Positions 10,919 to 21,425 of a stretch of 64,000 bases of DNA are shown here, in pieces (the stretch's first letter is position 1; the number at the start of each line of letters is the position of its first letter). The position numbers and the translations under genes are program-made. The DNA lies in assembly GCF_963924675.1 (NCBI RefSeq), contig NC_089240.1, positions 120,595,680 to 120,659,679 of the forward strand, written 5' to 3'. The notes below the pieces were generated by a model. It saw only the letters and a program-made list of their open reading frames with translations, did not search any database and was not told where the DNA came from. This DNA comes from Phocoena phocoena (lineage: Eukaryota; Chordata; Mammalia; Artiodactyla; Phocoenidae).

Positions 10919-11599
10919 ATGGACATCCTATATGCCAGCTTTTCTGTATTTTAAGTAGAAGATTTCTTTCACTTAACTGATTATTATCGATTTTAATGTA
11001 TTTCATTAATATGGCAAAGTAAATGGCAATGGTTGTACATATCTGGGTGGATTCCTGCTACCATGGTTTTGCCTGCTATCTCTTTTGCTATGTTTTCAAC
11101 ATTGCAAATTTGAAAAGGTAGAGACATGTACTAAATGAGTAGATATTTAGATCAGGGTGAGTAACTCAAAGGAGTTAGCTTCCTGCAGGGATCAGAAAAT
11201 GAAGGACACACACTTGAAGAAGTGGTTTGGGAAGTAAACGTCCTGCTGTGCATGTCTGTGTTTTCTGCTGCTCCACAAGTTGAAATATACTAGTACATCA
11301 AAGTATGGGGCTTTCATCCAGTCTCGATTAAAAATGCAAGGATCCATACAAGTAAAAGGGGATGTGGTTGGGAATGGAGCATTCCACAAATTCTAAATGT
11401 CTTGACATTTTCTCTTTGCATAAACAGAGGCAGTGTGGACTGGCAAGAATGCTTGATTGAGAGCCACTGGCTGCACTTTGTCAGATTGGGCAGGTCACAT
11501 CTCCTTTCAAATCTGCACACGCCACATTTGCAATATAAGGATATCAGGCCTCTCTAGAGAATGTCTAGGGCTCTTTCTAAGTTTGTGTGTGTAGGTGCC
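10919..11599. other. No gene or repeat recognised
   Basis: Unique-looking sequence with frames below 70 codons only and no family resemblance that I can name. Confidence 0.35.
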
Positions 11600-11965
11600 C
11601 TTGTACAACATCATCCTTCTTCCTCTCTCTTTCTAACTTTCCTAATTCTGGCAAATTTGGACACATCCTTTAAGGCAAAACCATAGCTCAAATGCAACTT
11701 CCCCAGTAACATTTCCCAGACACGAAGGAACAAGTTCCTATGAGCTTCACATTCAAATGTACTGACCTCCAGTGTTATATGATAATGTACCATATTCACT
11801 TGTTTAAGAAGGCTGTCTTTCCTCTCAAATTAAGATTCTCCTGATGGCAGGGGCCGGATCACATTTGTCACTATACACCCACTGAATATTAAATACCCAT
11901 TGCAAACTAAGTCTGGTCTAGAATAGACACTAAAGAAATGTCTGTTGAAATGGTAGTATTGGGTC
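11600..11965 (+). repeat. L2 LINE 3' end
   Basis: Decayed L2 words in order: 'ccatagctcaaatgcaactt', 'cagtaacatttcccagac', 'attcacttgtttaag', 'cctgatggcaggggccgg', 'cactatacacccactgaat' and a tail 'aagaaatgtctgttgaaatg'. This matches the L2 3' end as remembered ('gagggcagggaccgtgtc...tttgttgaatgaatg'). Confidence 0.7.
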
Positions 11966-12140
11966 AATCTTCAGTGGCACATCGTCCCTGAGAGTATGGT
12001 CAGTATAAGCTGAGGGGACTACCTTGTGCTGAATGGAGAGGCCTACAAGACACTTGGTAATGTAAATTCTCTTCTAATCCCCTTTCAAAAGGAATGAGCA
12101 GAAAAAAGATATGGAGAGGTGTTCCCTTAGTGTTAAAAGA
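11966..12140. other. No feature recognised
   Basis: A short stretch between L2 and L1 with nothing that I can name. Confidence 0.3.
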
Positions 12141-12705
12141 AGTGTCCGTCAACAGGTGAATGGTTAAAGAAAATATGGCACATATATACAATGGAATATT
12201 ACTCAGCCATAAAAAGGAATGAAACTGAGTTATTTGTAGTGAGGTGGATGGACCTAGAGACTGTCATATAGAGTGAAGTAAGTCAGAAAGAGAAAAACAA
12301 ACACTGTATGCTAATACATATATATGGAATCTAAAAATAAAAGGTCATGAAGAACCTAGGGGCAAGATGGGAATAAAGATGCAGACCTACTAGAGAATGG
12401 ACTTGAGGATACGGGGAGGGGGAAGGGTAATCTGGGACAAAGTGAGAGAGTGGCATGAACATATATACACTACCCAACGTAAAATAGCTAGCTAGTGGGA
12501 AGCAGCCACATAGCACAGGGAGATCAGCTCCGTGCTTTGTGACCACCTAGAGGGGTGAGATAGGGAGGGTGGGAGGGAGGGAGATGCAAGAGGGAAGAGA
12601 TGTGGGGACATATTTGTATGCATAACTGATTCACTTTGTTATAAAGCAGAAACTAACACACCACTGTAAAGCAATTATACTCCAATAAAGATGTTATTAA
12701 AAAAT
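12141..12705 (+). mobile_element. 5'-truncated L1 3' end, sense
   Basis: It starts in the last codons of ORF2 ('ccgtcaacaggtgaatgg', 'acaatggaatattactcagc') and runs through the 3'UTR to 'ccaataaagatgttattaaaa', with AATAAA near the end. It is the same 3'UTR lineage as 7969-9175, 18707-19792 and 47262-47439. At 12563-12582 there is a run with four or more GGG blocks. It interrupts the older L1 that continues at 12706. Confidence 0.93.
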
Positions 12706-13228
12706 AATAATGGACCAATGTAGATAACTATGGAAAGAAACTATGGTTATATACAACAGCATGGAGGAAGTTTACAACAATTTTAAATGAAAGAAACAAG
12801 ACACAAAAGAATACATACAATCTGAATCTCTTTATATCAAGTTCAAATAGAGATAAAAGCAACCATTCTGGAGTGCTGTATACACATAGCTATTACAAAC
12901 ACTACCGTAAACAAGTGATCAGACTTTATATCACCGGAGAAAACATGATGAGTAAATGCAACAGGAGATCCTGAATGGGATCTCGGAACAGAAAAAGGAC
13001 CTTAGAGGGGAAACTGGCAAAATCCAAACAGAATCCAGAGTTTAGTTAATAACAATGAGCCAATGTTAATTTCTTAGTTTTAACAAATGTATCATGATTA
13101 TAAAAAATGTGCATATTAGAGGAAACTGGGCAAAGGATATATGAGAATTCTCTGTACTATCTTTGAATCTTTTCTGTAAACCTAAAATTATGCCGGAATA
13201 AAATTTATTAATATTTAAAAAATAATGT
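12706..13228 (+). mobile_element. Old L1 3' end (L1M group), sense
   Basis: Contains 'aagaaacaagacacaaaag', then the old L1 3'UTR words 'tccagagtttagttaataac', 'accaatgttaatttcttagt' (decayed), 'ggaaactgggcaaaggatat', 'tctctgtactatctttg' and a terminal 'ggaataaaatttatt'. The younger L1 at 12141-12705 sits just where its ORF2 end would continue. Confidence 0.8.
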
Positions 13229-15054
13229 GCATGGTAACTGGAATGCAAACTCTTTTGTCTACAAAGCAGTGAGTCGCTTCATGCCAGTAAGACTCCGCCT
13301 CAGGCTTTAAAAAATGAAGTCATGCATTCATGGATGCAACAGACATTGGGCATAAAAGTCTCCATGCTTTAGGTAACAGAATGCAACCTCAAAGTATATT
13401 GGCTAAAAATGACTGCATTTTAAAAATTTATTCTTTGAGGTTTCCCTTTCTTGATTTTAGAAATCCATTGTTATTTCAAACTGAGTCCCCTTTCATCATT
13501 TCTACCATTGGCCACATAGACATCCCAACAGACATACCATTTTCACTAGCCCTCAGGAGGATCTGAAAATCATACTCTGTGAGATACCGGTTCATAGAGG
13601 TAAATTTCTCCTGTACGTTGAAACTTTGTAAAGGACACTCTGAGTTTCCTTTACATGAACAATATAGGCTTCAGATAATTCACTGAGAAGATTTCTGGCT
13701 TTTTAATAGAATGTGTTTTCTTTTGTTTATAAATCTTTCAGCACTTTGTGAATCTTAATTGCCTGGTGTTATAATTCAGAGGTGGACATATAATAGCAGG
13801 CTTTGTGACAGATAAGTACACACACTGAAATAAAGAAAAAGGAAGACAGAGCGTTGAGAGAATGAACTTGAAAACCCATGGATAGCAGCTGTCTTGAAAC
13901 CACACCTGCACATTAATGCCCAGCTCACACCACTCCCCTGCACGCCCCACTTAACCTCATCAAGGAGCCTGAAGTATAGACCGTTTATGTCCACATATTG
14001 CACAGATATTCAAAGAAATATGGATGAGGTCAGTTCCTTCGCTGCATTGATTTATGGAGAGACTGAATTCATTAAAATGTATGTCATGTTTGATGGAGAA
14101 CCGAAAGTATGAATTTGATTTAGTTTTCCAGATCAAAAATAGTATTAATTCATTCAAGTTAGGAGCATCTTCATTTACCTACCCTAGGTCATAGTTTATG
14201 GAGGTGTTTGGTTCAAATTTGCCTTCTCCATTTGTGGGTGCTTATAGTGGGGGAACAGCAGGTGGGCAGGGGCCAAGGAGGGCAAGGAAGCCTAGCTGAG
14301 TTGGCTGGCTTGGGCCAACACTTGTCACAGTGATTGGTTTAGAGGTAGACAGATGGCCTAAAGTGGTCTAATCTATGTGATGTGGCTTACCTCAGACCGT
14401 AAAGGAACTCAGGTGACAAATTTCGGGCAATTAAGACCAAGTTTAGAACTGAATGAGTTCTAAGGCTTATACCTTGTAACCCCTATCATGCATCCAGAAG
14501 TCTCTAAACCAAAAGACACCTCATACCTTTTGCAAATTTAGTCATTGACACCATTTGGTCCAAAATAATTCACAGGTTTTCTTAAAGTGCTTTCGACAAG
14601 CATATATTATAGGGAATGGTTTAAAACACACTTCAAGGCACTTAATGTGCCTAAAAACTTATCATTAGGGAAGGAAAATGAATGCATGTAATCCAGGGTA
14701 TGAAGAAATAGGACAATTAAAAAAGAAGGAATTCACTATGTATTTTGATATATTTAGTTTGGAAAAAATTCCCCAAACATGGGAAAAGAACCAAGATAAT
14801 TGTGATATTTGTAAAAGTAAAAAGGCACAACATGGGAGATTGCTTTAACTTATACACTAGACCCAGCTTAAGCTGTATAAGAAGATCAGATATGGGGTTT
14901 ACTTGAAAACTAAGGCTTTAATTGAGGCAAAGCTATTGCTCTGAATGATGGGCTCCTATACAGCTTTGTGTCGAGCATCTTATTAGACTCCTCTGGTTGT
15001 TAAGTGGCATAAGCTACTGTTACTACACCGGCCTCCCTTGTAGTGTCTTTCTGA
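13229..15054. other. Unique-looking sequence, no gene recognised
   Basis: About 1.8 kb without a repeat that I can name. Frames reach 78 codons at most (13330-13566 plus; 13894-14112 plus) and lack known motifs. Several short frames overlap at 13740-14160 on both strands. No promoter or splice structure stands out. This is one of the better places to look for conserved non-coding elements. Confidence 0.4.
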
Positions 15055-15235
15055 AAGAAGTAGTGTGGGATAGGAGGAGGAATATTGGATGAAAAGTCAG
15101 AAAAAGTGGACTTTAATGCCAGTTCTGCCGATTACAGACACTGTGACCTTGGACAACCCATTTAATTTCTCTGCATCTCTAATTTCTTCACATCTATAAA
15201 GTGGGAAGAAGAATGTTAATAATCTTTCAATCTTG
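15055..15235 (+). repeat. MIR SINE
   Basis: The words 'agtgtgggataggaggagg', 'ccagttctgccgattacag', 'tgtgaccttggacaaccc', 'tctgcatctctaatttcttc' and 'tataaagtgggaagaagaat' follow MIR order. Confidence 0.8.
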
Positions 15236-15259
15236 TTTTTAGTCAGATACAATAATACA

Positions 15260-15900
15260 TATCAAATTACTTTTTATTATTGAAATATTATATACTTATA
15301 CATGATGTCAGTAAATACGGACATCTATAGTGATGAAATTGAAAATCATCTATTTGCATACCACCTTGAGATAACTGCTATTGATGTTAATGCATTTCTC
15401 TCTTTTGATGTATTTTTTTAATATAATTGAGATCGTTCTAAATATACAGTTTTCTATACTTTGATTTAATGTGTTATAATAATTTCCTTAGGACTTTAAA
15501 AATGTTTCATAACATAATTTTAATGGCCATATATTTATGGTATTAATATATTTATTTAACTAATATTTAGTTATTTAGGTCCTTTGTATTTTTTTTCTTC
15601 TATATAATGATTCAGTAAAAATCGTTATGTATAAATCTTTCATTGAACATTAGTTTATTTCTCTAGGCCAATTCGCAGAAGTGGGTCAAAGACTAGGACC
15701 AGGTTTTTAAATGATCAGGGACACTGCCAAATTGTCCACACAAAGTTTAAACTACTTGATTCATCCACCAGGTCATTATGAGAATATCTGTCTTTCAACA
15801 ACTTCGCTGACATTTTGCCCTTAAAGCTTTCAAATTTCATTCAAATGTTATTTTATTTTGCATATCTTTTTGCAAATCTCTATGCATAAAATAAAACATT
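15260..15900 (-). mobile_element. Old L1 (L1M group) fragment, antisense
   Basis: Contains decayed antisense L1 words such as 'ataattgagatcgttctaaa', 'ataattttaatggccatat', 'caattcgcagaagtgggtca' and 'acactgccaaattgtcc', in the order known for old L1 3' regions. The same family recurs at 41790-42660 and 63560-63880. Confidence 0.65.
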
Positions 15901-17814
15901 TTGAAAAGGGTCTTGGGAGTAGTAAAATGTTATATAAACATCATTCTCACTTGTCTGCTGTCACCTCAGGGCTCATAGGTGCCCACCCATGCCCTGGGAC
16001 TTGTCTGTAGGTAAACTAGAACCCTGCTGCACTGTGAGGCATGCTGCAGAATTCTCTGATTCCCCCAGCCTTGGAATAATAAGCATCGGGTTTACTTGCT
16101 GTGGATTTGTGACTTGATTCCTGATCTACGAGAACTGGTTCACTCTCTCTACCACAGCTCTCCGAGGCTCACACTGCACTTACTGACCTAAGGATACTCA
16201 CCACCCTGAAGGGGCATCCTATTAATATTATGAAGTTGCTATTATTGGGACCAGTTAAATTCTGTGAAGATATTAGAGATGTTCCTTGTTCAATTGTGTG
16301 GTGCTAAGGGCAAGATGAGATTAGTATAAGGGAACTCACTTCATATTCTTATTTCCCATGGGAAATCATATCATTAAATGTTGCTTACATGAGTTATTTG
16401 AATGATTATATTGAAAACACAATTTTCAACTGTGAGATCCTATTAGTGGTAGAAAATCAAGACAAGCAGCAAATTAAGATTTATAATGTGACCTAGGCTG
16501 TGCTGGTATGAAATCCATGGCAGTGTTGCCTTCATCTCAATCCATCAACTCATGGAAAATGTCAGTCCAACCTGCTCTCTGACTGAAGCAACAGATAAGC
16601 GGACAAAGTTGGCTGAACTGATAGTATCTGGTCTGTCAGTACTTAGTGTGAATACAACAGCCAGTAGGACACAGTGTGTCCTACGTTTAGTTCCTGGTTC
16701 CTGGTCCTTGGTTGGCTGTTAGTTGGATATTTGCTTTTATACTGATCCCCAGTCACTATCCTTGGCTTTCACCCTAAGCCCGCTGACTATTTTTCTGCTG
16801 TACTGCCACTGAGAGGTGCTCACTGATACAAGCAACTGCTTTAGACTCATCTTGTTACCCTTTGCACCTAGAATAGATTTCATACTTCTCTGCCCCATCT
16901 CATGAAAATGGAGACACGGTTTTATAATTTTCCTCTAGTAAGATAGTACTGTTCAGATGAATTCCTACTGATCCTAGCAAAGACTATAAAGCAATTTTAT
17001 TGCTCAAATGGAAGCGAATTCTAACTAATATAGCAATATTCATTTCTATGAGACTGTAGTTACCTATATAACACTAAACAATACTAATGAACCAACAATT
17101 AAGCCATCCAAGGTAGCTGTGTGATTAACCTTTGGTGATTTTTAAACAGTGCCCCTCTGGACACATTCATGAAATGGACAAAGCTTGATGACATGCCTGG
17201 CCTTTCCCACCATTCTCCACAAGCCTTCTCTCCTTCTTCCCTATGAATGCAGGGCACCCACAATCTCCTTTACCTTCTGACTGGCAAATAGTTCTCTTAG
17301 GATAAGATCCCATTAACTTCCTCACAAAATGAGGTGTAAGAAATGATGAGGCTGAATGTAGGCCTCCTCCCAAGGGAACTATACTACTAACAGCTGAAGC
17401 TCACTGCCCTTAAATCAAGGTAATGCGTGTCTAGTTCCATGATGGCAGAAACTTGGCACTTGGGCCACCGCACTTTCCTCCCACTTCCATAGCAGTCATT
17501 GCTGATTGATCATAACACTCTTTACTGCTGAGTGGGAAGCACTCTCCTCAGAATCTGTCTTAACACAGTGCTTCAGGCAGTGACTGCTAACTAATCAGAA
17601 TTGGTGTCTAAACTGAAACGTATTGGCTGCCTGTGGTTTGAATGGAACTTTTTTAGGCTTGAGGAGGTACAGCTGATAGAGGTGTCTGGAGGCAGAGTCA
17701 TCCCCTCTGAAATCATACCACATAGATAGTTTTTCATATTCCATGTGTATAATACACATATGTCCTCGAAGAAGTCTTCATCTTTCTATTGAGGTCTCTC
17801 AATTGCAGAATAAG
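15901..17814. other. Unique-looking sequence, no gene recognised
   Basis: Nearly 2 kb with balanced composition and no repeat that I can name. The longest frame (17167-17373 minus, 68 codons) has no known domain. A near-palindrome, aggacacagtgtgtcct, lies at 16667-16683. An ancient, unrecognised LTR-class internal region cannot be excluded. Confidence 0.4.
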
Positions 17815-18025
17815 AAGATTTTGCATCAGATAGACATGGGTTTAAATTTCAGCATTATAAGTTAAGCTATGACCCTGGGAAAGTTATTGAACTTCTTTAA
17901 ACCTTACCTTCCTTATAGGTAAAGTGAGAATCAGAATGCCTACTTGATAAGATTATTCAGGAGATGAAATGAAATACTGTGGCTGAAGAGCTTCCTGATT
18001 GTCTGGTACTAAATGTATGTCTTCT
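17815..18025 (+). repeat. MIR SINE
   Basis: MIR order is kept: 'gacatgggtttaaatttcag', 'agctatgaccctgggaaagt', 'ttattgaacttctttaaacc', 'aggtaaagtgagaatcag', 'attcaggagatgaaatg', 'ggtactaaatgtatg'. Confidence 0.82.
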
Positions 18026-18689
18026 ATTCCTAAACGCTCCTCAAAAACAAGAATGAACTCTGCTGCGTTTAACCCTATGGTGAAAGGTGGAAAAAATGGT
18101 ATAAGAAATGCACACTAGGGGAAAAATCTTACAACTCATTTAGTCATGGAATCAATAGTCCCAGAATGCTAAGGAACTAATCAGTGGCTCAGACTGGAGT
18201 GGCCAAAGTCCCACTTCTGCTTGCTGTATGCACCACTATTGTTTGATCACTGTCTTTGACCCAATTTTCTTTGTATCTCATTTCTGAAGTGGTACCACGT
18301 TACAGTGAAAACCTTCCTTATTCACTCTTTCAACATAAAATAGAATTATTCTAAGTTTAGATTTCCCCCAGATCTTTCATCTGTCTAGATTTGAAGTCTA
18401 TATGAAATAAGTTTCATCCTCAGCTTTTTATGTCAGACATAAATTATAAAGCAGTCAAAAATGACCTAGCATCCTTGGTACATTGATATTTTTCAGCTTT
18501 TATCACTATTCTACTTCAAATAGGTTATGTTTGGAAGACATTGAACACCTTCAAAATCCTCTGATTTTATAATAATTCTTGCTTCCCTGACAAGATGACT
18601 CACCAGGACCATGACATAAGTCACATACAGTTTTCCAGTATTTTCCTGTTTCTGAACAACCTTTTATGTTTGCATAATATTTTATAATC
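18026..18689. other. No gene recognised
   Basis: Unique-looking sequence without frames of note. Its last ~50 bp (to 18689) may be the start of the antisense MIR that resumes at 20060, because the intervening L1 and SINE are insertions. Confidence 0.4.
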
Positions 18690-18706
18690 CAGAAAACACT
18701 ATCTTT

Positions 18707-19792
18707 ATTTTTGTAACATCTTTATTGGAGTATAATTGCTTTACAGTGGTGTGTTAGTTTCTGCTTTATAGCAAAGTGAATCAGTTATACACATACACAT
18801 GTTCCCATTTCTCTTCCCTCCTGTGTCTCCCTCCCTCCCACCCTCCCTATCCCACCCCTCTAGGTGGTCACAAACCACCTAACTTATCTCCTTGTGCTAC
18901 GTGGCTGCTTCCTACTAGCTATCCACTTTACGCTTGGTAGTGTATATATGTCCATGCCACTCTCTCACCTCGTCACAGCCTCCCCCTCCCCCTCCCCATG
19001 TCCTCAAGCCCATTCTCTAGTAGGTCTGTGTCTTTATTCCCGTCTTGTCCCTAGGTTCTTCATGACCATTTTTTTTTATATTCCATATATATGTGCTAGC
19101 ATGCAGTATTTGTTTCTCTCCTTCTGACTTACTTCACTCTGTATGACAGACTCTAGGTCCATCCACCTCACTACAAATAACTCAGTTTCATTTCTTTTTA
19201 TGGCTGAGTAATATTCCATTGTATATATGTGCCACATCTTCTTTATCCATTCATCTGTTGATGGACACTTAGGTTGCTTGCATGTCCTGGCTATTTTAAA
19301 TAGAGCTGCAATGAACATTTTGGTGCACGACTCTTTTTGAATTATGGTTTTTTCAGGGTATGTGCCTAGTACTGGGATTGCTGGGTCATATGGTAGTTCT
19401 ATTTGCAGTTTTTTAAGGAACCTCCATACTGTTCTCCATAGTGGCTGTATCAATTTACATTCCCACCAACAAGTGCAAGAGTGTTCCCTCAGAATGGGAG
19501 AAAATATTTGCAAATGAAGCCACTGACAAAGGATTAATCTCCAAAATTTACAAGCAGTTCATGCAGCTCAATAACAAAAAAACAAACAACCCAATCCAAA
19601 AATGGGCAGAAGACCTAAATAGACATTTCTCCAAAGAAGATATACAGATTGCCAACAAACACATGAAAGAATGCTCAACATCATTAATCATTAGAGAACT
19701 GCAAGTCAAAACTACAATGAGATACCATCTCACACTGGTCAGAATGGCCATCATCAAAAAATGTAGAAACAATAAATGCTGGAGAGGGTGTA
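18707..19792 (-). mobile_element. L1 with 5' inversion (twin-primed insertion)
   Basis: 18707-19487 is an antisense L1 3' end (T-run, 3'UTR, ORF2 C-terminus in frame 19076-19513 minus). From about 19488 to 19792 the L1 sequence is on the plus strand ('cagaatgggagaaaatattt' to 'ctggagagggtgt') and encodes the ORF2 part immediately upstream. The whole unit is enclosed by one target duplication (cagaaaacactatcttt at 18690-18706; cagaaagcactatcttt at 19793-19809, one mismatch), so it is one event and not two insertions. The inversion junction shares ccct between both sides. Confidence 0.95.
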
Positions 19793-19822
19793 CAGAAAGC
19801 ACTATCTTTCGCTATTCTTTTT

Positions 19823-20045
19823 TTTGTTTGTTTGTTTTGCGGTACGCGGGCCTCTCACTGTTGTGGCCTCTCCCGTTGCGGAGCACAGGCTCCAGATGCG
19901 CAGGCTCCAGATGCGTAGGCTCAGCGGCCATGGCTCACGGGCCCAGCCACTCCGCGGCACGCGGGATCCTCCCAGACCGGGGCACAAACCCGCATCCCCT
20001 GCATCGGCAGGCGGACTCCCAACCACTGCGCCACCAGGGAAGCCC
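19823..20045 (-). mobile_element. CHR-type SINE, short form, with internal 15-bp duplication
   Basis: Antisense short CHR SINE. The tail reads as a T-rich run at 19815-19835, the B-box complement is ccggggcacaaaccc, and the head lies at the right. The target duplication tcgctattcttttt is at 19809-19822 and 20046-20059. Inside it, caggctccagatgcg is repeated exactly in tandem at 19886-19900 and 19901-19915, a feature not seen in the other copies here. The insertion overlaps the right target duplication of the neighbouring L1. Confidence 0.95.
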
Positions 20046-20059
20046 TCGCTATTCTTTTT

Positions 20060-20215
20060 GACTCTCACAGCAATTCTATGAGGTACCCAGGGCAAAGCTT
20101 GTCACCTTTTGGCATATAAAAGAAACTAAGCTCAAGCAAGGTTAAATATTGTACTTGAGGTCAAAATGCTAATATACAGAGTAGAAACAAGTTCTGTGTG
20201 AAATTTCAACCTGTA
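20060..20215 (-). repeat. MIR SINE, antisense
   Basis: 'gactctcacagcaattctatgag', 'agaaactaagctcaagcaag', 'gtacttgaggtcaaaatgct' and 'cagagtagaaacaagttctg' match the complement of MIR in order. Its missing right part (sense 5' to 3' seen antisense) probably lies left of the L1 at 18707. Confidence 0.75.
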
Positions 20216-20879
20216 AGCACATCCCAGTACATAAAACACACCCAGAGTACAGTTTCATTCAACGGAACCAATAAATATTATTCCATTTCCAGGTCAGAAA
20301 AACATCAAAATCTCCCCAAACTCAATTTACTTTTGATTCTGAGCAGTGTGTTCTCTTTCTTACTTTCATCCCAAGTTAAATGCATTCTGCCTTGGATCTC
20401 AAAGAAGTCTTTAACTGAAATAGGATCAAGTGCATTCCTTATTACACATTCTAAGAGTCCTGAAATATTCCAAATTCCTGTCAGCATACAATCTCTGGGA
20501 CTGCAGGAAAACCTGCTCTATTGTACTTTGCTGAAATAAAGTGCTTAACCATCAAATGATTTTGATTAATACCATGGTCCTCTATAGGTCAAGGCTACGG
20601 ATTGGGGTCTTGGAAATATAGCAAATTCCCGCAAACTACCGGGAGAGTTTAGTTGCCTTATCAAAGTTCCATGAATAATAATTCACTACCAAGCTATGAG
20701 CTCACAAAACAAGGAAGGGCTTTGAAAATGCATGTCCTCAAAAGCTAGAAGTAAAGGTATGAAAAATGCTAGACAACACATCATGAAAAATGTGAGTGGA
20801 ATGAAGCCAAGATGACTGATTGTACTGAAATATTTTTATGGTCTGTGTATTTTGAGGAGGACGAGAGAGATACTAACTT
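20216..20879. other. No gene recognised
   Basis: Frame 20198-20539 plus is 113 codons, the longest non-repeat frame in this part, but it starts inside the MIR, has serine-rich low-complexity composition and no known motif. I do not call it a gene. Confidence 0.45.
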
Positions 20880-21425
20880 TAGGTTTTCTAAATGTAAATA
20901 TACATGTTAAAAAGGGCAAAACAAAACAAAAAACCACCAGCACAACCACATCAGAAAAGCTAAGCATAGTCACTACAGGTTTAGGAATAGAATGGCTCAC
21001 TTCAAAAGCAGTACTGAGGAAAATGCAAAAGTATAAGTCTGATAAATTCAGTAGAAGACTGTAAAGAAGAAAGGAAAAGGAAAAAGCATAACAACTAAAA
21101 ACAATCCAAAAAAGCAGAAATGAGTTATATCAGTAAACACAGTAAATGCAAAAGCTTCACTTCATCTATTACATGACAGATGAGTGGGAAATGCATTTAT
21201 GTTCTTCTTAAAAGAGATGCACTTAAAGCAATATCATACATAAAGGTTAAAAAGAGAGGAAAACACACTCCAAGCAATGTATAGCCAATGAAAAGTAGTA
21301 TAGCATTATTAATTTCAAAGAGAACAGATTTTAGGTCAAAGGCGTTATTATGGATACACATGAACACTGCCAAAAGATGGCAGTTATGAACTTGTATATA
21401 CCTAGTAACACAGACTTGAATTATA
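20880..21425 (+). mobile_element. Old L1 ORF2 5' fragment, sense
   Basis: Decayed endonuclease-region words in order: 'atcagtaaacacagtaaatg', 'ttcttaaaagagatgcactt', 'acactccaagcaatgtat', 'attaatttcaaagagaac', 'cagttatgaacttgtatata'. These correspond to 'acaagagacacacctaaaa...caatattaatatcagac...aattataaacctgtatgcacc' of old L1s. Confidence 0.6.

Noticed and set aside
16667..16683. Near-palindrome aggacacagtgtgtcct as an operator-like site
   Set aside because: Short, imperfect at the centre, and such palindromes are expected by chance in 64 kb.
15901..17814. Possible ancient retroviral internal region
   Set aside because: The composition is suggestive but I saw no polymerase, protease or envelope motif in any frame, so nothing was called.
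19441..20061. 206-codon plus frame
   Set aside because: The inverted part of a twin-primed L1 running into a SINE; no independent gene.
20198..20539. 113-codon plus frame in non-SINE sequence
   Set aside because: Starts in a MIR, has serine-rich low-complexity composition, and no splice, promoter or family support.
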